Of a stretch of 34,779 nucleotides of DNA, positions 1-9,853 are shown in pieces. The notes under the pieces are model-generated. The model made no database searches. It was given only the letters and a program-made list of their open reading frames with translations, and was not told the DNA's origin. Made by a program: the position numbers and the translations under genes. How positions within the stretch are numbered: the first letter of the stretch is position 1; each line of letters begins with the position of its first letter. The stretch covers positions 1 through 34,779 of the forward strand of contig CAMJNC010000007.1 in NCBI GenBank assembly GCA_946407195.1, read 5' to 3'. The DNA comes from an uncultured Treponema sp. Its GTDB lineage: Bacteria; Spirochaetota; Spirochaetia; Treponematales; Treponemataceae.

Positions 1-72
1 AGCACTAGCACAGCTCACAAAAGCAAAAACTCCAACCAAACACATTGCGAAAAAGCTAATAATCTTTTTCAT
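1..72 (-). CDS. Partial secreted or lipoprotein N-terminus (MKKIISFFAMCLVGVFAFVSCASA...), runs off the window
   Basis: Reverse-strand ATG at 72 with GAGGAGG-type SD upstream; signal peptide ending in lipobox-like FVSC. Confidence 0.7.
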   Translation of the reverse strand, partial: MKKIISFFAMCLVGVFAFVSCASA

Positions 73-113
73 AGCGATTCCTCCTCGAATTGAATCTACT
101 GCTAATATATTGT

Positions 114-144
114 CAAGTCATTCCCAAGTCACGGGAATGACTTG
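114..144. promoter_or_regulatory. Perfect 12-bp inverted repeat CAAGTCATTCCC-N7-GGGAATGACTTG, candidate operator
   Basis: Arms 114-125 and 133-144 are exact reverse complements; on the minus strand it abuts a TTGACA-like -35 of the gene at 1-72; a related palindrome occurs at 1537-1557. Confidence 0.65.
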
Positions 145-148
145 ATTA

Positions 149-1462
149 TTATTCATTATTTTTTCTTAATAACCTCAGGGCTTTGGCTTCAATTTTGCGG
201 ATTTCATTTCGTGTCAGATTAAAATAGTTGCCAACCTCTTCAAGAGTATGGCTGCCTTCCTCTCTTAAGCCAAAGCGCATAGACATAACCTTCTGCTCAA
301 GTGGTTCTAAGGTTCCAAGAATCTGATTCAAGTTTTTCTGAAGCTTTATGAAATCTTCATTTGAAATTTTCTGAGTTTTAGAAGTGCCTGCTTTGCTTGT
401 ATGTTCGGAAGTTACTTCAGTATTTTTTTCAATCGTGTCGAACACCTGCAGTGAGATATTATGCTTCCTGATAGCAATAGACATTTCCATATCAGAAACA
501 ACATGAACATTTGTCATACCAATAAAGTCTATATATTTCTGGACACTGTGGCGAAGCGGTTCAACACAAAGAATAACCGGAGTAAAGCCTTGATCTGATA
601 TTTGGCCCAACTTCGTTATAAGCTCATTTTCAAACCATTTTCTCATAACTGGCTCTAAGACTAAATCTCCATTTTCTGTAATATGATCAAACAAGTATTC
701 AGACAAATTCTGTGAGAACATAAGAACCATGATTCCGTTATTCACATGGCCAAGAGACTCAATTACATCAGGAATAATTGCGCATCTAACTTTGTTTATA
801 AGCTCTGGTATTTTTACCCTGTCATATTTTGGTTCATTGGCAATAACATCCAGAATTAAAAGAATATTGCTGATTCTTATCCCTTCATCCAGAAGAGAAG
901 AAAGTACCAGCTTTACAAGCGTGAGAATTACAACTCCATATTTTTTTACCAGCTGAATGCAGAGAAAGATATTGTCTTTTAAGACTTCATCCAAAAGCTC
1001 CCCAACATATTGGCTCGTAATTACGGAAGAAAGATTTTCTCTGATTTTTTCTTTCAAATGATTCATAATAATTTTCTGTGATGTTAGTAGCAGATAGCCA
1101 TTCTTTTCTGCCTCTCTTTTTTTGCACTTTTCAATCCATAAAGCTGGAGCCCCAAAAGCAGGCTCAATCCCAGGCTTACCCTTCATTTCTTTTTTTACAG
1201 ATCCGGTATCTACAATCAAAATAGAATCAGATTGAAATTCAAATCTTCCGGCATTATAGCCGTTTACTTTTATCACATATTCTAGAGGCTTTAGTTTTAT
1301 GTCATCTATTACATGAACCTTGGGAATTACAACTCCATAGCGTTCAAAGAATTCTTTACGAAGAGATTGAATTGATTTTACCAGTTCATAAATCCATTCT
1401 TCTGAACACAAATCAATTCCAAGTTCGAGAGTAAATAAATCAGTTTTTCTGTATTTTTCCAT
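149..1462 (-). CDS. Soluble FlhA C-terminal (FHIPEP) domain fused to a sigma-70 region 4 helix-turn-helix
   Basis: N-terminal part has FlhA_C hallmarks (LKPLEYVIKVNG, EPAFGAPALWI, PVILCVEPLRHSVQKYI); C-terminus LEPLEQKVMSMRFGLREEGSHTLEEVGNYFNLTRNEIRKIEAKALRLLRK resembles RpoD region 4. ATG at 1462 with GGAGT SD preferred over GTG at 1471. Confidence 0.85.
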   Translation of the reverse strand: MEKYRKTDLFTLELGIDLCSEEWIYELVKSIQSLRKEFFERYGVVIPKVHVIDDIKLKPLEYVIKVNGYNAGRFEFQSDSILIVDTGSVKKEMKGKPGIEPAFGAPALWIEKCKKREAEKNGYLLLTSQKIIMNHLKEKIRENLSSVITSQYVGELLDEVLKDNIFLCIQLVKKYGVVILTLVKLVLSSLLDEGIRISNILLILDVIANEPKYDRVKIPELINKVRCAIIPDVIESLGHVNNGIMVLMFSQNLSEYLFDHITENGDLVLEPVMRKWFENELITKLGQISDQGFTPVILCVEPLRHSVQKYIDFIGMTNVHVVSDMEMSIAIRKHNISLQVFDTIEKNTEVTSEHTSKAGTSKTQKISNEDFIKLQKNLNQILGTLEPLEQKVMSMRFGLREEGSHTLEEVGNYFNLTRNEIRKIEAKALRLLRKNNE

Positions 1463-1536
1463 AACTACCACTCCTGTAAATCCGCTTCCACAAAAGTTGA
1501 CATTTCCGCCTGATGGTATAGAATATACAAAAGAGT

Positions 1537-1557
1537 CATTCCCAATGCACGGGAATG
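1537..1557. promoter_or_regulatory. Inverted repeat CATTCCC-AATGCAC-GGGAATG, candidate operator between divergent genes
   Basis: Same arms and spacer length as the palindrome at 114-144; sits between the FHIPEP-sigma gene and the WYL regulator. Confidence 0.65.
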
Positions 1558-1593
1558 GTTTTGAAATATAATCACGGCAGAGAGGTAGAAGAA

Positions 1594-2613
1594 ATGGCAG
1601 TAGACTTCACCGAAAAAGCAAAACGATATCAGGCAATTGATGAAATAATTGCATCCGGACGTAAACTAAAATGGAACCAGATTATTTCTGAATTAAATGA
1701 GGTTTATGATATAAAAACCAGCCGTACTTCTTTCTTTAGAGACATTGAAGAACTCGAAGAAAAATATGCTGCCCCAATAGATACAGACTTCGAAACAAGC
1801 GGATATTTCTACACAGATCCAAAATATCGCCTTCCTCGTTTTTACACAGATGAAAATGCCGCTAAAGCGGCAAAGCTAATCAAAACCCTTATGGATATGG
1901 TAAAAGGTAATCCAATGTATAAAGAGGCTCAGGAAGTCTTTGAGTCTCTTTCAATTGAAAATCATGATTTTACATATGACAATATCAAAATAAATAAGAA
2001 ACCAGATAACGACCGAATCGTTTTCGTTGGTGCACCAAACAAAGAAATACCGGCTGATACCTGGAGAATCATCGATAAAGCTTTACGAGAAAATCGAGTA
2101 ATAACTTTTGACTACATTTCAAATGCAGATCCAGTTTCAAAGTTCAGACAGGTCCAGCCCTGGCAGCTGATTTTTGATGATGGTAACTGGAACCTTCATG
2201 GACTCGATGTTGTGAAGAATGCTCCCCGCAGATATTCTCTTGAGAAAATAAAAAATCTGGAAATTACAAAAGATGTTTTTCAACTTCCAAAAAATTATGA
2301 TTTTAGAACTATGACTCTAGGTTCTTTTGGATGTATGTGTGATGAAAAATATCTTGATTACAAGATTCATCTTCACGGTTACGCAGCGCGTTATGCTCGT
2401 GGAAAAGTCTGGGGCGAAAACCAGAAAATAATAGCAGACAAAAAACATCCAGAAGACGGTGGCATTATCCTAAGCTTCAGAACCAATCAGCTTATGTGCG
2501 TCCAGCGCTGGGTCTGGAAATGGGCCGACGAAGCCTGGCCGATTGAACCGAAGGAATTGGTGTATGATTGGCTGGAGAAGCGGGAGAAGGTGTGTCAGAT
2601 TAATTGTTTCTGA
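1594..2613 (+). CDS. WYL-domain transcriptional regulator (HTH plus WYL)
   Basis: N-terminal HTH-like region, central INKALRENRVITFDYIS...RQVQPWQLIFDDGNWNLHGLD typical of WYL; ATG at 1594 preferred. Confidence 0.8.
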   Translation: MAVDFTEKAKRYQAIDEIIASGRKLKWNQIISELNEVYDIKTSRTSFFRDIEELEEKYAAPIDTDFETSGYFYTDPKYRLPRFYTDENAAKAAKLIKTLMDMVKGNPMYKEAQEVFESLSIENHDFTYDNIKINKKPDNDRIVFVGAPNKEIPADTWRIIDKALRENRVITFDYISNADPVSKFRQVQPWQLIFDDGNWNLHGLDVVKNAPRRYSLEKIKNLEITKDVFQLPKNYDFRTMTLGSFGCMCDEKYLDYKIHLHGYAARYARGKVWGENQKIIADKKHPEDGGIILSFRTNQLMCVQRWVWKWADEAWPIEPKELVYDWLEKREKVCQINCF

Positions 2614-2631
2614 TGTAGTAATTTGTGTTTA

Positions 2632-2874
2632 TTATTGATAATTGATCCATTCAAATCCTCTTGAATGGAAGATCTTTACATTGCTAACTTTTTTGCCAAT
2701 TAGAGTGGACCAATCATATCCGGCCTTTGCAGTTCCGTAATAACCGAATTGTTTATGAGGAATATTATCAATATAAGTTCCTCTATCTGTCTCGATAACT
2801 TGCATTTTACTATGCCAGCGTGAATTAAGAGTTTCACCATCTACAATTTTTACAGAATGAATTTCGTATTCCAT
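2632..2874 (-). CDS. Hypothetical 80-aa protein
   Basis: ORF 12 bp downstream of, and co-oriented with, the gene at 2887-3927. Confidence 0.55.
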   Translation of the reverse strand: MEYEIHSVKIVDGETLNSRWHSKMQVIETDRGTYIDNIPHKQFGYYGTAKAGYDWSTLIGKKVSNVKIFHSRGFEWINYQ

Positions 2875-2886
2875 AGTATAAGTTTC

Positions 2887-3927
2887 CTACTCAATCTTTT
2901 CCCAATTCCAGTCTGTAATTATTCCGTCTTCGATTTTGAAGATATTTAGTTTTACATATTGTCCGGACCAAGATAATGCTGAATTTTCCATTCCTTTTTC
3001 ATCTGCTAGAATATAAGAACCATCTTTTTTTATAAATTTACATTTTCCATTTAATGGAGAAGCACTTCTTTGTACAGTTACCGATCTGATAATTTTTTTC
3101 TCTTCTTTCTTTTGAGTTACTTCAGCAGGGGCCTCGATTTCTTCTTTTTCTTTATTTGTTGCTTCCCATGGTAAAAGTGAAACTGATCTAGCGTTTATCG
3201 CGCTAACCCTAAAAAGGCCAAGCAGTTTCCATTTATTACCATACTCAACAAAATAAAAAATAGGATAATTATATTTTGGTTGATTTATAAGAACCTGGTT
3301 GGCCTTTTCAGATTTATTTACAAATCCATTTCTTGCTTTGAATGCATATTCGTTAACATCATCTTGATGATAATGTCCAAACTTTGACTTTACGATAACA
3401 GCAGTAGGAATGTAATCATTTCCAACCCAGTTAATACCTTGTTGTGGAGAATTCTTTATTTCATATTCAGGTCCAATATAATATCGTGATCCTGTTTTTC
3501 TAGATTCTACAATAGCATTATACAACGAAGATTTATTGATTAAATCATTTTCCTGTAATTCTAGAATATCTATTGCATTATATACATTCTTAAAAGTCAT
3601 TCCTTGTTTTGTTAATGTCGAAAACCCGTTAAATGTTATTGTTTTATGAGGGAAGGAAGAGGTTTTGAATGTTTTCTTTTGTACTTTTTCATCATCATCT
3701 TCGAGTTCTTCATTTATTTTTCTTGATGCTTCTGATTCGACATAATCTAAAGTTTCTCTATAATATGCGTTTAATGAAATTCTAGATGAAAGATAATTAT
3801 CGGGAATATATATACTACCACAATTAATACATTCGTAATAAATTTCTCCAACACTATCATCTTTTAATTTCATTTTATGATTACATTCTGGACATCTTTT
3901 TATTCCTTCTTCATCCATGATACGCAC
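2887..3927 (-). CDS. Zinc-ribbon protein with central region possibly PUA/SRA-like
   Basis: Two CxxC knuckles (CPECNHK...CINCGS); central GPEYEIKNSPQQGINWVGNDYIPTAVIVKS; divergent from the McrB-like gene. Domain assignment of the middle is tentative. Confidence 0.6.
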   Translation of the reverse strand: MRIMDEEGIKRCPECNHKMKLKDDSVGEIYYECINCGSIYIPDNYLSSRISLNAYYRETLDYVESEASRKINEELEDDDEKVQKKTFKTSSFPHKTITFNGFSTLTKQGMTFKNVYNAIDILELQENDLINKSSLYNAIVESRKTGSRYYIGPEYEIKNSPQQGINWVGNDYIPTAVIVKSKFGHYHQDDVNEYAFKARNGFVNKSEKANQVLINQPKYNYPIFYFVEYGNKWKLLGLFRVSAINARSVSLLPWEATNKEKEEIEAPAEVTQKKEEKKIIRSVTVQRSASPLNGKCKFIKKDGSYILADEKGMENSALSWSGQYVKLNIFKIEDGIITDWNWEKIE

Positions 3928-4066
3928 CCTTATTAAAGTTTTTTCCTAGAAATATTATAACATGTATTTATATTTTTATAGAAATAATTCTTAATACATA
4001 AATAGAAAAGTTTGGGCTGTGAGTTAAGATCTGGTCCTTTTTTATATTTCCTGGTAAGCTGCAACT

Positions 4067-5773
4067 ATGGAAGAAAATAATTCACCAAACTACTATTTTG
4101 TTGTACAGAGTAAATCCTACAAAGATGAAAATTCAAAATCGTATTTATGGGCACCATTATTTGGTAAAAGAGGCCAAAGTGTTCCTGCCTATGAATTAAT
4201 GAAACGTATAAAAAAAGGCGACGTGATAATCCACTATAACAATTCTGTTATACCAGGACTTTCAATTGCAAAAACTGATGCCTATCGATGTGAAAAACCT
4301 GATACGATAGGTTCTTCTTCAGAATTATGGAATAATAATGGGACAAGAGTTGATGTTGAGCAATTCTTTTCTTCCTACCATATTCCAAAAGAAAAATGGA
4401 TTGAAGCCTTTTTTAAAAACCAACCAAATTATGGCGGCCCAATCGTTAGGGGGAGCAGTGGATTAAAAATGGGCTTAGCCTATTTATTTAGTGCAAATAA
4501 AAATCTTGTAGAAATAATACTTAAAGAAATGGAGTCAAATCCACTAAGTAAAAATGTTGCAGAACAACTACGGCATAGACTAAGTTTACCAATCCAGACT
4601 GAAGAAATAAAGCAAGAAACTGTTAATGAAGGAGTTGAAGAAATGACTCAAGAAAAACAAAATATCGAGAAAATCAAAGACTATATAACTGCTAAAGGTT
4701 TTACATACAAAGATAATTTAATTGAAAATCTATACCTTAGTTTGAAGGCAAAACCATTTGTGATTCTTGCAGGAACTTCAGGAACAGGTAAATCAAAACT
4801 TGCAAAATTATTCGCTGAATCTATAAAGGCTGAATATAAATTGGTTCCTGTACGTCCTGACTGGTCAGATTCTTCTGATTTATTTGGACACTTAGATTTG
4901 GAAGGAAAGTTTATTCCAGGAGCAATTACAGACTTTATTGCAAAAGCAAATGGTAATTTATCAAAACCACATATTTTGTGTCTTGATGAAATGAACCTTG
5001 CGCGGGTTGAATATTATCTAAGTGATTATCTTTCTGTAATTGAAACTCGTCGTGTACAGGATGGAAAAATTGTTACAGATCCTGTTCTAACAAAAGAATC
5101 TTTTGGTAAAGATATTACGGCATTTGATAAATATGGTGAATTATCAATTCCAGAAAACTTATACATAATTGGAACAGTAAACATGGATGAAACAACCTTC
5201 CCATTTAGTAAGAAGGTTTTGGATCGTGCAAATACTATTGAATTCTCAAATGTCAACTTGAGCTTCCCTGATTTCGATTCAAGTGAAGATGTAAATCCTT
5301 TAGATAACATTGATAATGATTTTTTAAAATCAAAATATCTTATCTTAAAAGATTGTTCGGATTATCAATCTGAGCTTTCTTCTCTTTGTGAAGAATTGGA
5401 AAAAGTAAATCAGATTTTGGCAAAAGCAAATCTCCATGTTGGTTATCGTGTTCGAGATGAAATTGTTTTCTATACCTTAAACAACAAGATTGAGCAGCTA
5501 ATTGATGATGACAAAGCACTTGATAATGCAATTATGCAAAAGATTCTTCCTCGTATCCAAGGTAGCAGTAATACAGTAAAAGAAATGCTGTATGAATTAT
5601 TCAAATACTGCTTAGGAGATGCTAGAGGCATTCAGATAGAACAAGACTCTGGAAGCGAAATTTTATTTAATACCCTTGAAAGTAATACTGCAACATATGA
5701 AGAAAGTGCAAAGAAAATTGCTTTCATGATAAGGAGATTTGAAGAGGATGGCTTCACATCTTTCTGGCTCTAG
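4067..5773 (+). CDS. McrB-like AAA+ GTPase with N-terminal EVE/PUA-like domain
   Basis: Walker A AGTSGTGKS, LCLDEMNLARVEYYLSDYLSVIETRR, GTVNMDETTFPFSKKVLDRANTIEF; N-terminus YYFVVQSKSY...KKGDVIIHYNN...GLSIA is EVE-like. Confidence 0.85.
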   Translation: MEENNSPNYYFVVQSKSYKDENSKSYLWAPLFGKRGQSVPAYELMKRIKKGDVIIHYNNSVIPGLSIAKTDAYRCEKPDTIGSSSELWNNNGTRVDVEQFFSSYHIPKEKWIEAFFKNQPNYGGPIVRGSSGLKMGLAYLFSANKNLVEIILKEMESNPLSKNVAEQLRHRLSLPIQTEEIKQETVNEGVEEMTQEKQNIEKIKDYITAKGFTYKDNLIENLYLSLKAKPFVILAGTSGTGKSKLAKLFAESIKAEYKLVPVRPDWSDSSDLFGHLDLEGKFIPGAITDFIAKANGNLSKPHILCLDEMNLARVEYYLSDYLSVIETRRVQDGKIVTDPVLTKESFGKDITAFDKYGELSIPENLYIIGTVNMDETTFPFSKKVLDRANTIEFSNVNLSFPDFDSSEDVNPLDNIDNDFLKSKYLILKDCSDYQSELSSLCEELEKVNQILAKANLHVGYRVRDEIVFYTLNNKIEQLIDDDKALDNAIMQKILPRIQGSSNTVKEMLYELFKYCLGDARGIQIEQDSGSEILFNTLESNTATYEESAKKIAFMIRRFEEDGFTSFWL

Positions 5774-8201
5774 AGAATTAGTTTATTTAAAAACTAACAA
5801 GGTCTCTGTGACCATAAAAGGTAATCCTTCTCATCCTTATTTCCAGAATTCTGAATATGACAAAGAGTGTTCAGAATTAAAGGTACTTTCACAGGATTCT
5901 TTTTTTCTAAGTATAAAAGGTCAAGAAGAAATATTTTATAATCAAATTGTTGCAACTAAATATGCATGTTCGCCTAAAACAATTCCTCTTTTTTATGAAC
6001 AACAGCGCTATGAAATAATAATTGAGAGCGAATCGGAAGATTGTACATTCTGGCATGAAAACTTAAATGTTCGAAAACAAGTTTCAAGGGTTGGACGTAA
6101 TTCTAAAGTTTTATCTGGAATCCTAAACTTTGGAAACGATATTGGTAATTCTGATTTAGTTATTTTGCTTGGTGGAAAAGAATACTTACGAATTGTTATA
6201 GAAGTATTTCCTTCGAAAATTGAATATAAGAAAGATTATCAAGAATTGATTAACGATGTTGCAAATGAAGTCTTCAAAATAATCTTTGATTTTAATAAAA
6301 AGACATATGAGAAATTTGGTTCTAATCCTAATTCAAATTCTACACTGACAGAGTTTTATACCCTTATAAATTATTTTTATGATGATTATATAAAAGCTGT
6401 TGATGTTATTACAAACAAGCCACATCATTTATTACAAACTCAATACGATGTAACACCAGCATACAAAGCAAAACGGACTGATTTAAAATCAATTAAATGG
6501 CTACAAAAACATCCTGAACAGATACAAATAAACGAAGGAAATTTTAAAATTGACAAAATCCTTTCCTCTAAAAAAATTGTTACTTTTGATACAAAAGAAA
6601 ATCGTTTTGTAAAATATATATTGACTGCAACAAGAAAGAGACTTGAGGTATTTAAATATAATTATCTCCAATTAAATAGAGAAATGAATCCAGACATTCT
6701 GGCAAATATTGATAGTAAAATTTCAGGTATAAAAAGAAGATTAAATAATACTTTCTTAAGTGAGGTTTCAAATCTTGCTTCATCGTTTGGTATGTCGTTG
6801 GTTTTCTCTATGGCCTTGGGATATAGAGATTTATATAAGTATTACTTAAAACTTATTCATGGACTTTCTTTCTTAGATGATCTCTTCAATATTTCAGTAA
6901 AAGATATTGCTCAATTATATGAATATTGGTGTTTCATAAAACTAAATAGTATTTTAAGAGAAAAATATAACCTCCTTTCGCGAGATTTTTTGAAAGTAGA
7001 TACAAGAGGTATTTTTTATACATTAAAGAAAGGTCAAGAATCGAAAGTTTCTTATATTAATCCAATTAACAGTGAAAGATTAACACTTTCCTATAATCCA
7101 AGTAGTGGTGAGCTTCCAACTGTTTTCCAGAAACCTGATAATGTTTTAAGTATAGAAAAGAAATCAACTTTATCAAAACATGAATATAAATATATTTTTG
7201 ATGCAAAATATAGAATCAATCCAGCATTGCCAGGCTCTTTGTACAAAGAAATCTATAAAACGCCAGGACCTGAAGAAGATACAATTAATACTATGCATCG
7301 CTACAGAGATGCTATTGTTTATGAAAATAATCATGATGATAACTACAAGCGATCAATGTTTGGAGCATATATATTATTTCCATATAACAATGAAGCCGAA
7401 TATCGAAAACATAAGTTTTATGAAAGTATTCATAAAGTAAATGTTGGAGGTCTTCCTTTCCTTCCTTCATCAACGGAATTACTCAGTAATTTTATAGATG
7501 AGCTTGTAGGCGATTCTCCAGATTCTGCATTTGAAAGATCAACTCTTCCTATTGGAATTGAAGAAAAGCTAGCTAAAGTTAATTGGAATAAGAAAGATGT
7601 ACTTATTGGTGAATTAAAGGATAGAGAGCAATATGATATCTGTATGAATCAAAAATTTTACCATGCTCCTGCAAATCAATTTACAGATGATAAATTACCA
7701 ATTCATTATGTTGCAATATACAAATCAAAGAAATTATTTCCGGAAGAACCAGGGATATATAAATATGGAGAAGTAATTCGTTGTTATAAACTTCCTAGAA
7801 ATGAAATAAAAGAACGTCCAAGTGATAATACAAGTCTTTATTACAGATTTGAAGTTAAAGAATGGATTGACCTTAAACAACCAATAAGTCCAAAAGATTT
7901 TAGTCAGAATTTTGTAAGCTTCACAAATTTCTTTTTACTGAATAATTCTACTATCTATCCAGAGTTGTTCTTAAAAGATGAACTAGAATATAGACTCTAT
8001 CACGAATTAAAATATCATATAAATGATGCTACCCCTGATAAGAAGGAGATTGGATTTGTCTTTAATAATTCAAGAATTACATTCGAAAATGGAGAAATAA
8101 TTGTATATAAGGACAATTCAATACGAACATCAATTTATACAGAAAATGATTTTAAAAATCATCCAAGTGAAGTTTTCCGAAGTATAATAAGTAAGGTATA
8201 A
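5748..8201 (+). CDS. McrC-like DUF2357 / PD-(D/E)xK nuclease
   Basis: DTKENRFVKYIL and YDVTPAYKAKRTDLKSIKWL resemble DUF2357; putative nuclease motif YIFDAKYRIN; overlaps the end of the McrB gene; AAGGAG SD upstream of ATG 5748. Confidence 0.8.
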   Translation: MASHLSGSRELVYLKTNKVSVTIKGNPSHPYFQNSEYDKECSELKVLSQDSFFLSIKGQEEIFYNQIVATKYACSPKTIPLFYEQQRYEIIIESESEDCTFWHENLNVRKQVSRVGRNSKVLSGILNFGNDIGNSDLVILLGGKEYLRIVIEVFPSKIEYKKDYQELINDVANEVFKIIFDFNKKTYEKFGSNPNSNSTLTEFYTLINYFYDDYIKAVDVITNKPHHLLQTQYDVTPAYKAKRTDLKSIKWLQKHPEQIQINEGNFKIDKILSSKKIVTFDTKENRFVKYILTATRKRLEVFKYNYLQLNREMNPDILANIDSKISGIKRRLNNTFLSEVSNLASSFGMSLVFSMALGYRDLYKYYLKLIHGLSFLDDLFNISVKDIAQLYEYWCFIKLNSILREKYNLLSRDFLKVDTRGIFYTLKKGQESKVSYINPINSERLTLSYNPSSGELPTVFQKPDNVLSIEKKSTLSKHEYKYIFDAKYRINPALPGSLYKEIYKTPGPEEDTINTMHRYRDAIVYENNHDDNYKRSMFGAYILFPYNNEAEYRKHKFYESIHKVNVGGLPFLPSSTELLSNFIDELVGDSPDSAFERSTLPIGIEEKLAKVNWNKKDVLIGELKDREQYDICMNQKFYHAPANQFTDDKLPIHYVAIYKSKKLFPEEPGIYKYGEVIRCYKLPRNEIKERPSDNTSLYYRFEVKEWIDLKQPISPKDFSQNFVSFTNFFLLNNSTIYPELFLKDELEYRLYHELKYHINDATPDKKEIGFVFNNSRITFENGEIIVYKDNSIRTSIYTENDFKNHPSEVFRSIISKV

Positions 8202-8211
8202 TTACTCATAG

Positions 8212-8625
8212 ATGGTTAAAATGAAACAAGTAATAGTTAGCGGCGCAATCATTCTTCGCACTAATTCAGAAACAAATAAAAGAGAAATATTTGCAACTCA
8301 ACGTGGCTACGGCGACTGGAAAGGCTGGTGGGAATTTCCTGGCGGTAAGATTGAACCTGGCGAAACTCCAGAGCAGTGTATTGAACGAGAGATTCGGGAA
8401 GAACTTGCAACTGATGTAAAAGCAGAAAAGATTCTTGGGGTAGTGGAGTATGATTATCCGGAGTTTCATCTGACTATGCATTGCATTTTGTGTTCAATTA
8501 TTTCTGGAGAACTGAAGCTTCTGGAGCATGAATCTGCTAAGTGGTTATCAAAGGAAACTCTGCGTTCTGTAAACTGGCTGCCTGCTGACCTGTTGATTCT
8601 GGATAAGATTGAAGAGATTTTGTAA
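8212..8625 (+). CDS. Nudix hydrolase (MutT-like)
   Basis: Nudix box GGKIEPGETPEQCIEREIREEL; 10 bp after the McrC-like gene. Confidence 0.9.
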   Translation: MVKMKQVIVSGAIILRTNSETNKREIFATQRGYGDWKGWWEFPGGKIEPGETPEQCIEREIREELATDVKAEKILGVVEYDYPEFHLTMHCILCSIISGELKLLEHESAKWLSKETLRSVNWLPADLLILDKIEEIL

Positions 8626-8630
8626 ATATT

Positions 8631-9569
8631 ATGGAACAGACAAAAACTAATTTTTATCATTACACATCCATTTCTGCTTTATATGAAATTATAAAAAATA
8701 AAACTCTTTTGCTTAGCGGTGTTCAGAGTCTTAATGATATGGAAGAGGTTTCGTATAGTGTAGAGGACTTTGAAAAGGATTTAGATACATTATATGAGTC
8801 AAGAAAATATGATTTTATAAACTACCTATATGAAAAAGCATTTCTTCCTAAGAAAAAAGATTTTGAAGAATCAGCTAAACCGGAAATAGATCCTTATGTT
8901 TTTTCGTTATCAGAAAAACATGATAACCTTGCTCATTGGGATAGGTATGCAGATGCAAGAAAAGGAGTTTGTATTGGAATCGATATTTCAAAATTATTAC
9001 AAATCCCATTTATAGCTATGAGTTTTGTGCAGATTAGTCCAATTATATACAATGAAAAACAAAGACTAGTTTACTTATCGGAATCATTAAAGAAAAAGGT
9101 CTCAGACAGTCTTCGTGTTCGAATTGTTCCGAGAATTCCAGAGGATTTATTTTATGAGGATATGGGATATACACTTATTTCAGATTGCTATAAGCAGATG
9201 AAATATTTGGTAAAGAAAGATGTATGGCAAGATGAAGGAGAGATTAGAATTGCTTACGAAGATACTTTAACAAAAGATACCTTATCAAGGATTCCTCATT
9301 TACAAGAAGTTTATAAAAATTTTCAATTTCCAGATATGAATTCCATATTTAAACAAAGTGGTCTGGATATTTTAGAATTTAAGTTAATAAACAACAAGAT
9401 TCGTCCATGTCGATTTCTGGATATTAGTTCTATCTGGAATACAGGTTTTATTACAGAAGTGATGTTAGGGCCAAAATGTGAACAAAGCAAAAAAGATTTG
9501 GAATTATTTTTGAGTAGTAATGAATTGAAAGATGTTAAAATCACAGAATCCAGAATAAAGATTCGTTAG
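8631..9569 (+). CDS. DUF2971 domain-containing protein
   Basis: NFYHYTSISALYEIIKNKTLLLSGVQSLNDMEE and FSLSEKHDNLAHWDRYADARKGVCIGID; 5 bp after the Nudix gene. Confidence 0.75.
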   Translation: MEQTKTNFYHYTSISALYEIIKNKTLLLSGVQSLNDMEEVSYSVEDFEKDLDTLYESRKYDFINYLYEKAFLPKKKDFEESAKPEIDPYVFSLSEKHDNLAHWDRYADARKGVCIGIDISKLLQIPFIAMSFVQISPIIYNEKQRLVYLSESLKKKVSDSLRVRIVPRIPEDLFYEDMGYTLISDCYKQMKYLVKKDVWQDEGEIRIAYEDTLTKDTLSRIPHLQEVYKNFQFPDMNSIFKQSGLDILEFKLINNKIRPCRFLDISSIWNTGFITEVMLGPKCEQSKKDLELFLSSNELKDVKITESRIKIR

Positions 9570-9596
9570 TAATGAAATGGAAACACAATGAATTCC

Positions 9597-9651
9597 GGGC
9601 GTTGCGGGGCAGTGACGTCGGTGATGTGCCCTGCTAGAAGGTAGAAGCAAC
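9597..9651 (+). repeat. Copy 1 of dispersed GC-rich hairpin repeat
   Basis: gggcgttgcggggcagtgacgtcggtgatgtgccctgctagaagg; same core as at 13368 and 18001. Confidence 0.85.
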
Positions 9652-9853
9652 TCAATAAAAATTTAATCTCATCACTTATATTTTACTAGACAATACTTGG
9701 GTTGAAATATAATATAAAAGTAAGAGAAAAAGTTGTAAAAGCTCACATTAAGCTCTCCTATAAATAAGAAGCTACATAACTTTATATAGTAATGAACTTT
9801 TCACAGCAAAGAATCTTTTTTCTTTATTAAAAAACATAGATAAAGGAGCTCAC

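Noticed and set aside
114-144. Palindrome as a terminator of the FHIPEP-sigma gene
   Set aside because: No T-tract on the minus strand after the stem; a second copy at a divergent promoter favours an operator.
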